A DNA stretch of 64,000 nucleotides from JAWVFM01 sp963843315 (GTDB lineage: Bacteria > Actinomycetota > Thermoleophilia > Solirubrobacterales > 70-9), in assembly GCA_963843315.1 (NCBI GenBank), contig CAWJJU010000002.1, forward strand, positions 671,522 through 735,521, read 5' to 3'. The notes beneath the pieces are model-generated. The model was given only the letters and a program-made list of their open reading frames with translations, made no database searches and had not been told where the DNA came from. The position numbers and the translations under genes were made by a program. This document shows positions 17,372-26,402 of the stretch, piece by piece. The number at the start of each line of letters is the position of its first letter. Position 1 is the stretch's first letter.

Positions 17372-18241
17372 GTGAACGAGGGGGCCGGGGAGTTCGCCGA
17401 AGCGCTGCGGGAGATGCTGCGCTCGGCCTCGGGACGGATCGCGCTGCTCAAGCGCTCGGCTCCGTTCTTGGTGCTTGTCGGCGTCGCGATCTGGCTCTCG
17501 ACGATCAACCTCGGCGACGGCGCGCAGGCGCAATCGTTCGAGGGCTCCCTGCTGCCGGGGCTCTTGAGCTGGATCGCAGTCTTCTGGGTCGGGACGATCA
17601 TCGTTGGCCGCCTGCGGCGCGAAGGGGCGCGGCTGGCGAGGCTGCGGCGCACGGAGCTCGAGGGGGCGCCGCCGGCCGCGATCGCCGCTGCGCGGCCGAT
17701 ACCAGGACCCTCCGTTGCCGGTGTCGTCTCCGGGGTGGGGCAGAAAGCCGCCGTCCTCATCGCCGGAGCAGGCGCGCTGATCATGCTGTTCCTGCCCTTC
17801 GGCTGGTGGTCCTCGGCGACCTCGGCGATCCGCGCCGTGCTCGAGGCGCTGCCGCTGGGCTCGGCCGTGGCAGTGACCCCAGCCGAGCACGGCAACCCAT
17901 GGCTTGTGGCCGCCCTGACCGGGCTTTTCGTGCTCTTCGCGATCTTTGCCGCAAGCGGTTGGCGACTTGGCGCGATGCGGGGCTACCTATACGGCGGGAC
18001 CGACTTCATGATCCTGTTCTTCATCGGGCTCATCCGCACCGTCGCGATCTTTGGCGGGCTGACCCTGGTTCCCGTTGTGGCCGTGATCGCCGCGGGCACC
18101 GACCTGAGAGAGGAGCCGAGCTACACGTTCACGGGGCCTGTCTGGCCGATCCTCGTCGTGCTCGCCTGGTGCGCTTTCGACTTCGTCACCCTCCAGCGGC
18201 TACACGACCGCGAAGCCCGCATTCCGCCCGGGAGCGCCTGA
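17372..18241 (+). CDS. Integral membrane protein of unknown function
   Basis: 289 aa from GTG 17372, with GAGGAGGGGG upstream; ATGs further up give a longer reading without a good ribosome binding site. About six membrane segments (FLVLVGVAIWLSTINL; LLSWIAVFWVGTIIV; VLIAGAGALIMLFLPFGWW; WLVAALTGLFVLFAIFAASG; DFMILFFIGLIRTVAIF; WPILVVLAWCAFDFVTL). No family recognised. It starts the + strand set of accessory genes and ends 16 nt before the hydrolase gene, so it is probably their membrane component. Confidence 0.65.
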   Translation: MNEGAGEFAEALREMLRSASGRIALLKRSAPFLVLVGVAIWLSTINLGDGAQAQSFEGSLLPGLLSWIAVFWVGTIIVGRLRREGARLARLRRTELEGAPPAAIAAARPIPGPSVAGVVSGVGQKAAVLIAGAGALIMLFLPFGWWSSATSAIRAVLEALPLGSAVAVTPAEHGNPWLVAALTGLFVLFAIFAASGWRLGAMRGYLYGGTDFMILFFIGLIRTVAIFGGLTLVPVVAVIAAGTDLREEPSYTFTGPVWPILVVLAWCAFDFVTLQRLHDREARIPPGSA

Positions 18242-18257
18242 GGCGGAAGAAGGCGCG

Positions 18258-19610
18258 ATGAGTCACCCCAGCCTGCTCGCGCATAAGAGCACCGGCTCGC
18301 CGGCGGCGATCGTGTTCGTGCACGGGTTCGGCTCAAGCGGACGCCCCTTCGGCCGCCTCCCCGAGGTCCTCGCCCGCGCCCCGGGACTCGAGGATTGGGA
18401 CATCTACTCCCTCAGCTACAGCACCGGGATGCTCCCCGATCTTCGCGGGCTGTGGCGCGCCGACCCTTCGATCCCGGTGCTGTCGACCTACCTTCGAACG
18501 CAGACGGGGCACGAGCCCCTCCGCGAGTACGGGGGTCTGGCGCTGATCGCGCACAGCATGGGCGGCCTCGTCTGCCAGCGTGCGCTCCTCGACGACGCCG
18601 AGCTCGCCGACCGCGTAAGCCACCTGATCATGTTCGGCACCCCGAGCAACGGCCTGCGCAAGGCTCGCTGGGGCCGCTTCCTGAAGCAACAGATCAGCGA
18701 CATGGCCGAGGGCGGCGAGTTCATCGGCGATCTGCGATGGCGCTGGAGCCGGCTTTTCGGCGCGCACCCGCCCTTCGAGCTCTTCGCCATCGCCGGGGAC
18801 GAGGACGCCTTCGTGCCCCCCGAGTCTTCCCTGGAGCCCTTCCCGGATCAGTGTCGTGTGGTCGTGCCGGGCGATCACCTCCAGATTGTGGATGTCGTGA
18901 GCGCCGGTTCGATGAGCTGCCGCGTGATCACCGAGGCGATGGGCGGAGGCGAGGAGGTCGGTGGGCCCTGGAACTCAGCGCGCCTGGCCGTCGAGAGCAC
19001 CGACTTCGATCGAGCGGTTCGCGAGCTCGGTGGCCATGCCGAGGAGCTCGACGAGTGTCACCTGGTCGACCTCGCGCTCGCCCTCGACGGGTGTCATCGC
19101 CGCGACGAGGCGATCGCGGTGCTGGAGCGCCACGGCGGCATGCACGGCACCGACGCTGCTGGCACCCTTGCCGGGCGTCACAAGCGCAACTGGCTCGCCG
19201 GCGGACGCCGCGAAGACGGCCAGGCCGCGCTTTCCCTCTACTCCTCGGCGCTCGCGCGGGCGCGGGCTGCCGACGACGACGACCAGGTCCTGTACCTGGC
19301 GATCAACGTCGCCTTCCTCGAAGTGGCGATGGAGCATGATCTCGAAGCGTGTCGCGCCGCCGCCACCGAGGCAATCGCAGCGTGCGGACGGGTCCCTGAC
19401 GGTTACTGGCGGGCGGCAACCGAGGCGGAGGCGATGCTCTACCTCGACCAGCCGGCGCAGGCGCTTGCCCGCTACGAGCAGGCGCTGAAGTTTGCGCCCG
19501 AGCCCCGCCAGGCCGAATCGACGCACCAGCAGGCGATCAACGCCACCGAGGCGCTCGGCCGGCGCGATCTAGCGAAGCAGATCACGAATCTCTTCGGTGC
19601 CGGCGCGTGA
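18258..19610 (+). CDS. Alpha/beta hydrolase (PGAP1/lipase-like) fused to TPR-like repeats
   Basis: 450 aa. Residues 18-200 are an alpha/beta hydrolase: AIVFVHGFGSSG (oxyanion region), the nucleophile elbow AHSMGGLV with Ser near residue 98, an Asp in GDEDAFVPPESS, and His in VPGDHLQIVD, a full Ser-Asp-His triad. From about 230 on there are helical repeats of TPR type (LALALDGCHRRDEAIAVLER; EAEAMLYLDQPAQALARYEQ). Such fusions occur in predicted conflict and signalling systems beside STAND NTPases. It could be a lipase or esterase effector; the substrate is unknown. Confidence 0.75.
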   Translation: MSHPSLLAHKSTGSPAAIVFVHGFGSSGRPFGRLPEVLARAPGLEDWDIYSLSYSTGMLPDLRGLWRADPSIPVLSTYLRTQTGHEPLREYGGLALIAHSMGGLVCQRALLDDAELADRVSHLIMFGTPSNGLRKARWGRFLKQQISDMAEGGEFIGDLRWRWSRLFGAHPPFELFAIAGDEDAFVPPESSLEPFPDQCRVVVPGDHLQIVDVVSAGSMSCRVITEAMGGGEEVGGPWNSARLAVESTDFDRAVRELGGHAEELDECHLVDLALALDGCHRRDEAIAVLERHGGMHGTDAAGTLAGRHKRNWLAGGRREDGQAALSLYSSALARARAADDDDQVLYLAINVAFLEVAMEHDLEACRAAATEAIAACGRVPDGYWRAATEAEAMLYLDQPAQALARYEQALKFAPEPRQAESTHQQAINATEALGRRDLAKQITNLFGAGA

Positions 19611-19702
19611 TCGGGCGGGCTGCGGTCGGCGAGTTTGCCCGGCGCGCGCTCCGATAGCCTGCTCCGCAGACAGACCGTCCGACCCTGGGGAGGAGGGGGA
19701 GC

Positions 19703-22700
19703 GTGGATTCCGAGCTCGCGGACCTCGAGCAGGCCGCTGAGGCGCTGCGGGCGGAAGGTGACTTGGCGCGCCTCGCCGAGAACCTCCGGGCGCAGGTCCT
19801 GATTCACCTCGAGGCCGACCGCCTCACGCCGGCGGCGGAGCTGCTGGCCGAGAAGGCGGAGATCCATCGCGAGACGAACGATCCGGCGCAGCTGCAGGAG
19901 TGCCTGCGCAGCACGGTCGTGGTCCTGCGCGTGCTCGAGCGCTTCGGCGACGCGCGCGAACCGGCGAGCGAGCGTGTGGAGATCTGCCGCGGGCACGGCT
20001 GGCTGCCGGAGCTCAGGGAGGCGCTCGACGACGCGGCGCTGCTGTGGAGCGCCGGCTCGGATCGTCGCTCGCTCGAGTACGTCGAGGAGCTGCTGTCGCT
20101 GCCCGAGGCGGCCGGCGAGGAGCAGTCGCCGACGCGCTCCGAGCTGTACGAACGCTGGGTCTCGAGCGTGGATCGGCAGCGCTGGATGGAGTCGCGGTTC
20201 GAGGTTCACTACGAAGGTGGCGACCGAGAGTTTTGGCGCGAGCGCATCGAGCGACTGCCGGAGATGATCGCCGAGGGCGTTGAGATCGCACGTCGACAGG
20301 GCGAGGACGGGATGCGGGCCAAGCTGCTGGCGCGCGCCGGCCCCGTGGCGCTCGCACGCGGCGCCGCGGGCGAGCTGATCGCGAGCCAGATCGAGCGCGA
20401 GGAGCTCGCGCTCCAGCAGGACGATCGCGACGCGGTCGCCGAGGCGAGGGTGTTGCGCGCGGCCGCGCTCGCCCTTCTGGAAGAGGTCACGGACGCGAAC
20501 AAGGCGGTTGAGGCAGCGATCAGGCTGGCTCCGGGGGCCGCCCTGCGTGCCTACTACGACTGCCTGGACCCGAGGGCGGAGCTCGGCATGACGAAAGCCG
20601 AGGCGCGCGAGGAGCGCTGGGTGCACCTTTTCAGCGCCTACCTGGCCGCCGACGCGTCGGCGGCAACGCGAGCGCGGCTGAAGGAGCGCCTCGGGGACGG
20701 AGAGCGGGTCAGCGTGGTATCTGGATGCTGGTTCGGCCAGGCGAACTACTCGCGACCTTACGACGCTGTCGTAGCGCTCACCGACCGGCGCCTGCTCTGG
20801 GTCGACGAGCGGGGGACCGGAGGAGAGCTAGGGCACGATGAGCCCGCCACGATCCGCCTGCTTCGTGACGGGCGCAAGGTGGTGCTGCGGGTCTTCGGCG
20901 CCGAGGCCGCGGCGCAGGACCTGGTTCGCGCGCCGCCGAGGGCGCACGATGACCGCGAGCCGTTTCTGGCGCTTGCGCAGGAGGCCGAAAGGCGGCGGGA
21001 CGGGAAGGGGGAGGCCCCGGCGTCCCCGGGCGCCGATCCCAAAGCCGAGCTCGGCGAGATCAGGGTGTTCGTTTCCTCCACCTTCCGTGACATGGAGGCC
21101 GAGCGCGATCTGCTCCTGCGTGAGGTGTTCCCGCAGCTGCGGGCGATTTGCGAGGGCCGCGGAGTGCAGTGGAGCGCCGTCGACCTGCGCTGGGGGGTCA
21201 CCGACGAGGAGGAGGCCGAGGGCCAGGTGCTCCCCATCTGCCTGCGCGAGATCGAGCGATGCCGTCCCTACTTCATCGGCCTGCTCGGGGAGCGCTACGG
21301 CTGGGTGCCGGACAGGTTTCCGCCCGAGGCGGAGGCGCTGGCCGAGTGGCTGCCCGAGTACCGAGGGCGCTCGGTGACCGAGATCGAGATCGTGCACGGG
21401 GTGCTGCGCAACCCGGAGATGGCCGGGCATGCGTTCTTCTATTTCCGCGACCCCGGCTACGTCGAGCGAACGCCCGACGAACGGCGCGGTGAGTTCATCG
21501 AGCAGGATGGGGAGTCAACAGGAGCGTCTTCGTCTGCCCCTGTTGCGGCCGAGGAGCGCCGCGAGCGGCTGCGCGACCTCAAGCGCAGGATCCTCGAGAG
21601 CGAGTTCCCCGTGCGCGAGAACTACCGCGACCCCCAGGAGCTCGGCCGGGTCGTGCTCGAGGACTTCAAGCGGGTGATCGACGAACGCTTTCCGGAGTCG
21701 CGCTCGCTGACGGTCGCGGACGTCGAGCACGTCCGCCAGCGCAGCTTCGTTCGCTCGAAGACGCGCGGATACGTCCAGACCGGCGCCGGGGCCGAGGCTC
21801 TCGAGCGGCTCCTGGCCGGCGAACGTCAGGCGCTGGTGGTCAGCGGCGCAGACGGGCTCGGGAAGTCCTCGCTGCTCGCCGACTGGTCCCTGAGCTGCGA
21901 AGAAGACTCGCGCGTCGTCGTCGCGTCGCACTTCGCCGGAGCCACCGCTGAAAGCACCCGCCTCGACACGGCGCTCGACCAGCTCTGCGTGGAGCTGGCG
22001 ACCGTCGCAAGCCTCGAGCGCAAGGACCGCGTCCAGCCGGCCGGGCTCGCGAGCCTTCGCGACGAGCTCGGCGATCTGCTCGCCCAGGCGACGGCGTCAG
22101 GGCGCGTGATACTGATGGTCGACGGCGTCGACGAGCTCAGCCTCGGCTCCACGAGCGAGATCCTGAGCTGGATCCCCGAGCTACCGGAGGCCGTCGGCGT
22201 CGTGCTCTCGGCCCAGTCGGCGAAACTCGCCGACGCCGTGAGGGACCGGGGCTGGAGCTTCGACCACGTCGAGCTCGCCGACCTCGATCCGGAAGTCCGG
22301 CTACGGCTGATCCGCGAGTACCTCTCGGTGTTCGCGAAGGGGCTGCCGCAGTCGACGGCAGAGCGGATCGCCGGCCACCGGCTGGCCGGGCACCCCATGT
22401 TCCTGCGCGTGCTGCTCGACGAGCTCTGCGTGGCCGCTCAGCACGAGACGCTCGACCAGATGCTCGACCGGATGCTGGCCGCCGCATCGATCGACGATCT
22501 GATTCAGCTTGTCTTCGAGCGCTGGGAGGGGGACTACGAGCACCGCCGGGAGGGGCTGGTCGGGGACGCGCTCCGTCTCCTCGCCGCCGCGCGCGCGGGC
22601 CTCGAGGAAGAGGAGCTGCTGACCCTGTTGGGGACGGGGTCGGGCGAGGTCCGCACACCCCTTCCCATGGGTTCTTGGGCGCCGCTGCGCCATGCCGCGC

Positions 22701-24193
22701 ACACCATGCTCGCCGAGCGCGGCGGGCTTGTGATCCCCGCAGACGCTCACGTCCGTGCTGCGATCGCCGACCGTTACGCGGCCCGGGCGGACGCGCAGCG
22801 GCGCATCCACGCACGGATCGCGGATCTGATGCACGAGCGGGGCGCTGAGGATCTGCGGGCGCTCGAGGAGCTTCCGTACCAGCTCATGGAGGCGGGTGAT
22901 TGGACCCGACTTGCGGCCGTGCTCCGGGACGAGACGTGGCTAACCGCCCTCTGTCGCCACGACAGGGTCGCGACCCGGCATGCCTGGGAGCGCCTGGAAG
23001 CCCAGACCTCGCACCGTCTCGACGAGGCGATTCCCCTCGACTCCGCCCGACGTCCGACGGACGAGCGGATCCGCGCCGTCGTCGCCGTCGTCGACCTGCT
23101 CCTGGACCTTGGCCGCGCTGACGCAGTCGATCGCCGCCTCGGACCCCTGGCCGAGGCAGCCGCCGCCCTCGGCGACCCCGAGGTGCAGGAGATGGTCCGC
23201 ATGACCGAGCTGGAGCGTCAGCTGGTGGCGGGCGACGCCGAAGCCGCGCTTACGGTGGTGGACGAGATGCGCTCGGAGGGCGATCTCGGAGACGAGGAGA
23301 GTCTCTCCTTGAGCGCGTTCTTCCATGCCCAGCGGCAGGACTCGGTGAGCTATGGCCAGGCAATGGACGAGATCGCCGCCCGCCAGGGAGAAGCAGGCCC
23401 CTTGGACCGGGCTCAGCGCCTCGCCGCCAAGGCCGGCGTCATGGGGCGCGAGGGCGAGTACGACGGGATGCTCGAGTTGGGCGAGGCCGCGATTCGCGAC
23501 GGTAATGCATCCGGGGAAACGCCGATCGTGATCGTCGGCCTGAGCGCGAGGATGTCCGCGCTGCTGGGGCTACGTCGTCATCAGGAGGCAATCGAGACCG
23601 CACGTGAGCTCAGGCGCGTGGCCGACGTCGCCGGCGATCGGCTCTCGGCGGCTTACGCGCTGGCCCTCGAAGGGAAGGCTGTGATGCAGGCCGGAGACGC
23701 CGAGGCGGGCGAGCGACTCTTCGAGCAGGCGGTCGCGTCGGCACCCAGCGCTTCGGGGCGGTCGTTCATCGAGGGCTTCTGGGGGATAGACACAACCCCC
23801 GGCGCCGCTGACACCGGCGCCCTTGGTGCCGCGCTCGAGCGCAGCGGGCTCGAGCGGGATCAATGGCTCGAGCTCGCGCAGGCGGCGCTCGGAGCCGGCG
23901 ACGAGCCGCTGTTGATGGTTCCGTTCGTCGGCAATTTCATGGCCGAGGACTCGCTGCTGATCGCGACCGCCGAGGAGCTCGTCTGGCATGGTCCCAACCC
24001 GAGAGACGATGGCCGCGTGGCCTGGGCCGACCGCCCTCGGATCAAGGTGCCAAGGCTGCGGATGGTCGCTGCGGAGATCGTCGTCAAGCTGGCTGGCGAT
24101 GAGATCAACTTCCCGATCTGGGGCAAGCGCAAGCAACTGGCCCGCGAGCTCGAGGAGCTGGCCGAGAAGCGGATCAAGGCAGCACGTGGGTAG
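19703..24193 (+). CDS. DUF4062 STAND NTPase with PH-like and helical-repeat domains
   Basis: 1496 aa, GTG start behind GGAGGAGGGGGAG. Order: helical repeats (1-320); a PH-like domain (about 330-420, VVALTDRRLLWVDERG); DUF4062 (about 453-580, IRVFVSSTFRDMEAERDLLL; VDLRWGVTDEE; LLGERYGWVP); a NACHT/STAND P-loop NTPase (about 705-1000, GADGLGKSSLLADW; Walker B VILMVDGVDEL); winged-helix and TPR-like repeats; a second PH-like domain at the C-terminus (about 1405-1490). DUF4062 occurs in the N-terminal part of TEP1-like and bacterial STAND proteins. STAND proteins switch by oligomerising on a trigger. The PH-like ends suggest membrane or protein contacts. Neighbours: hydrolase and ClpB-like ATPase. 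Confidence 0.8.
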   Translation: MDSELADLEQAAEALRAEGDLARLAENLRAQVLIHLEADRLTPAAELLAEKAEIHRETNDPAQLQECLRSTVVVLRVLERFGDAREPASERVEICRGHGWLPELREALDDAALLWSAGSDRRSLEYVEELLSLPEAAGEEQSPTRSELYERWVSSVDRQRWMESRFEVHYEGGDREFWRERIERLPEMIAEGVEIARRQGEDGMRAKLLARAGPVALARGAAGELIASQIEREELALQQDDRDAVAEARVLRAAALALLEEVTDANKAVEAAIRLAPGAALRAYYDCLDPRAELGMTKAEAREERWVHLFSAYLAADASAATRARLKERLGDGERVSVVSGCWFGQANYSRPYDAVVALTDRRLLWVDERGTGGELGHDEPATIRLLRDGRKVVLRVFGAEAAAQDLVRAPPRAHDDREPFLALAQEAERRRDGKGEAPASPGADPKAELGEIRVFVSSTFRDMEAERDLLLREVFPQLRAICEGRGVQWSAVDLRWGVTDEEEAEGQVLPICLREIERCRPYFIGLLGERYGWVPDRFPPEAEALAEWLPEYRGRSVTEIEIVHGVLRNPEMAGHAFFYFRDPGYVERTPDERRGEFIEQDGESTGASSSAPVAAEERRERLRDLKRRILESEFPVRENYRDPQELGRVVLEDFKRVIDERFPESRSLTVADVEHVRQRSFVRSKTRGYVQTGAGAEALERLLAGERQALVVSGADGLGKSSLLADWSLSCEEDSRVVVASHFAGATAESTRLDTALDQLCVELATVASLERKDRVQPAGLASLRDELGDLLAQATASGRVILMVDGVDELSLGSTSEILSWIPELPEAVGVVLSAQSAKLADAVRDRGWSFDHVELADLDPEVRLRLIREYLSVFAKGLPQSTAERIAGHRLAGHPMFLRVLLDELCVAAQHETLDQMLDRMLAAASIDDLIQLVFERWEGDYEHRREGLVGDALRLLAAARAGLEEEELLTLLGTGSGEVRTPLPMGSWAPLRHAAHTMLAERGGLVIPADAHVRAAIADRYAARADAQRRIHARIADLMHERGAEDLRALEELPYQLMEAGDWTRLAAVLRDETWLTALCRHDRVATRHAWERLEAQTSHRLDEAIPLDSARRPTDERIRAVVAVVDLLLDLGRADAVDRRLGPLAEAAAALGDPEVQEMVRMTELERQLVAGDAEAALTVVDEMRSEGDLGDEESLSLSAFFHAQRQDSVSYGQAMDEIAARQGEAGPLDRAQRLAAKAGVMGREGEYDGMLELGEAAIRDGNASGETPIVIVGLSARMSALLGLRRHQEAIETARELRRVADVAGDRLSAAYALALEGKAVMQAGDAEAGERLFEQAVASAPSASGRSFIEGFWGIDTTPGAADTGALGAALERSGLERDQWLELAQAALGAGDEPLLMVPFVGNFMAEDSLLIATAEELVWHGPNPRDDGRVAWADRPRIKVPRLRMVAAEIVVKLAGDEINFPIWGKRKQLARELEELAEKRIKAARG

Positions 24194-24241
24194 GTGGGCC
24201 CTGCAGCTCGTTTGGATACGGTCGTAGGAGTCGCGCCACCG

Positions 24242-26371
24242 ATGACCGATCTCTCCCAGCACCAGCTGAGTCAATACGCCGAGAACCTCGAGCCGGACCC
24301 GAAGGTGGTCGGCTTCGATGCGGCTATCGACAAGGTGGTCGCCCTGCTCGGGCTGCGCGGCTACCGGCCGCCGATCCTGGCCGGGGCGCGCGGCTGCGGG
24401 CGGACCGCGGCGTTGAGGGCGCTGCGACAGCGGCTCGACGGCGGCAGTGAGGGGGTTGATCGCGAGAGCGTGCTGCGGATCGATTGCGCTCGGCTCGTCG
24501 CCTTCGGCGCGCAGTCCCTGCAGGGCGCGCGCGAGCTGGCGGGAGAGACGGAGCTGATCGCATTCGACGACCTCGACCTGCTGATGGGGCTGGGCGCGAG
24601 CACGGCGAACACCGACATGATCGCGCTCGCCCGGGCGATGCTGCATGACCCCGACCTGCGGCTGGTCGGGACCGTCGACGCGGCGAACCTGGCGTCGCTC
24701 CGGGCCCGCGAGCCCGAGCTCACCCAAACGGTCGAGATCATCGAGTTGCCTGAGCTCGGAGCGGACGAGCTTGCTGCGATCGCCGAGGATCAGGCGAACC
24801 AGCTCGAGAAGCATCACGGCGTGGCCCTCATACCGCCGATCATCGAGCTCGCGGCCAGGCCGCCCGAGCCCGGAAGCAAGCTGGTTCACCCGGGCCTGCT
24901 CGTGACCAGGCTCGACGCAGCGTGCGTGCACGCCAGGATGCGCGGTGCCTCGCTGGTCGAGGTCGAAGACGTCGACCTCACTCACGCCGACCCGCAGGGC
25001 GAGCTCGTCGACCGCGATGAGCTCGCCGCCATGCTTCGCGAGCGGGTTTCCGGCCAGGAGGAAACGGTCGAGACGGTGAGCAGGCGCCTTGCCATGACCA
25101 GTCGCAAGCTCGACCTCAACGCCCACCGACCCGACGGCGTGTTTCTCTTCGTCGGGCCGACCGGGGTCGGTAAGACCGAGTTCGCCCTCGCCCTCGCCGA
25201 GGCCAGATTCGGCGATGAGAAACGGGTGATCCGCCTCGACATGAGCGAGTTCAGCGAGTCGCAGAACATCTCCAGGCTGATCGGCCCGCCCCCCGGCTAC
25301 ATCGGCTCCGACGAGCCAGGCGGCTGGCTGACCACACGGGTCAACCAGCAGCCGCGGTCCGTTGTCCTCTTCGACGAGATCGAGAAGGCTCACCCGCAGG
25401 TGTGGATGACACTGCTGCAGATCCTCGACGCGGGGAGGCTCACCGACGGCCGCGGCGAGGTCGCCTCGTTCTCCGATGCGGTGGTGATCATGACCTCGAA
25501 CATCGGAACCGGTGATGCCGGCTCCCGACCGGTCGGCTTCGCAGCGGGCGAATCTGACCCGGGGGACCTCTCGCGCGAGCGGATCATGGAGGCCGTCAAG
25601 GAGCAGCTGCCGCCCGAGCTCGTCAACCGGATCGACAACGTGCTCGTGTTCAGCACGCTTCCGATCGATGTGATCGAGACGATCGCGGCGGCCATGATCC
25701 GCAAGGCGACCACCACGCTCGCCGGTCGCGGATGGTCGCTCGAGGTCCCGGAGGAAGTGGTGGCCCACATCGCTCGCAAGGGCTACGACCCCGCCTACGG
25801 AGCGCGGCACGTGAAGCGCGCGATCGAGGACGGGCTGCTCGCCGGTCTGGCGCAGCTCACGCCCGGTGGGTATCGAGGCCGGATCGAAGGGGGAGAGATC
25901 GTGTGGGATGCGACCACAGCGACGCCGCAACCGCTAAAGGAGGACGGTCCCGCGGCCGAGCACGAGGACGTCGACGATCGGTCTTCGGGGGATCACGAAG
26001 GGGCGGATGACGGCCGCGCCCTCGACAGGACGCTCGACGCGCTCTCCCGCGAGTCGCTTCCCTCCGGGCTTCGGCCGGTGAGGCTTCAGGCTTCGCTGCG
26101 CCACGGCACCGGGCGGGGGTCAGAGCGTGCCCTTCTCATCACGGGAGCCGGTTCCGATCTCGACGCGGCGGCGGAGATCCTCGTCGATGCGGTCTCGGAG
26201 CGGATCGTGCGCGCCGAGGCGGCCGAGCTGCTGCGCGAATGCGAAACTCGGCCACTCGTCATCGAGGGGCTCGCGGCGACCGCCGGCCTCAACCTGATGG
26301 AGCGCCTGACGGAGATCGGCGTCGAGGTGACGCTCAACGCTGCCCCCGCTCGGATCGGTCAACGGGAATAG
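24242..26371 (+). CDS. ClpB/ClpC-like AAA+ protein, first ATPase degenerate
   Basis: 709 aa; ATG 24242 chosen over an upstream GTG 24194 that has no ribosome binding site. The first AAA module has an altered P-loop (GARGCGRT, no GK[ST]) and Walker B-like LIAFDDLDLL. The second is a complete ClpB-type D2: FVGPTGVGKTEFALALAEA (about 300), VVLFDEIEKAHP (about 378), MTSNIG, PPELVNRIDN arginine finger, YDPAYGARHVKRAIED sensor 2. No Clp N-domain, M-domain or ClpP-binding loop was seen. The last 90 residues form a small alpha/beta domain whose end, LMERLTEIGVEVTL, resembles the L7/L12 C-terminus. It is paralogous to the gene at 28109-30175, facing it across the RCK-RyR gene. Confidence 0.8.
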   Translation: MTDLSQHQLSQYAENLEPDPKVVGFDAAIDKVVALLGLRGYRPPILAGARGCGRTAALRALRQRLDGGSEGVDRESVLRIDCARLVAFGAQSLQGARELAGETELIAFDDLDLLMGLGASTANTDMIALARAMLHDPDLRLVGTVDAANLASLRAREPELTQTVEIIELPELGADELAAIAEDQANQLEKHHGVALIPPIIELAARPPEPGSKLVHPGLLVTRLDAACVHARMRGASLVEVEDVDLTHADPQGELVDRDELAAMLRERVSGQEETVETVSRRLAMTSRKLDLNAHRPDGVFLFVGPTGVGKTEFALALAEARFGDEKRVIRLDMSEFSESQNISRLIGPPPGYIGSDEPGGWLTTRVNQQPRSVVLFDEIEKAHPQVWMTLLQILDAGRLTDGRGEVASFSDAVVIMTSNIGTGDAGSRPVGFAAGESDPGDLSRERIMEAVKEQLPPELVNRIDNVLVFSTLPIDVIETIAAAMIRKATTTLAGRGWSLEVPEEVVAHIARKGYDPAYGARHVKRAIEDGLLAGLAQLTPGGYRGRIEGGEIVWDATTATPQPLKEDGPAAEHEDVDDRSSGDHEGADDGRALDRTLDALSRESLPSGLRPVRLQASLRHGTGRGSERALLITGAGSDLDAAAEILVDAVSERIVRAEAAELLRECETRPLVIEGLAATAGLNLMERLTEIGVEVTLNAAPARIGQRE

Positions 26372-26402
26372 ATTCGAAGGGCTCGGCGCGCCGCCCGTGG
26401 GC

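Noticed and set aside
24194..24241. GTG 24194 as start of the AAA+ gene
   Set aside because: It has no ribosome binding site and overlaps the end of the STAND gene; MTDLSQHQLSQYAENL from ATG 24242 looks like a natural N-terminus.
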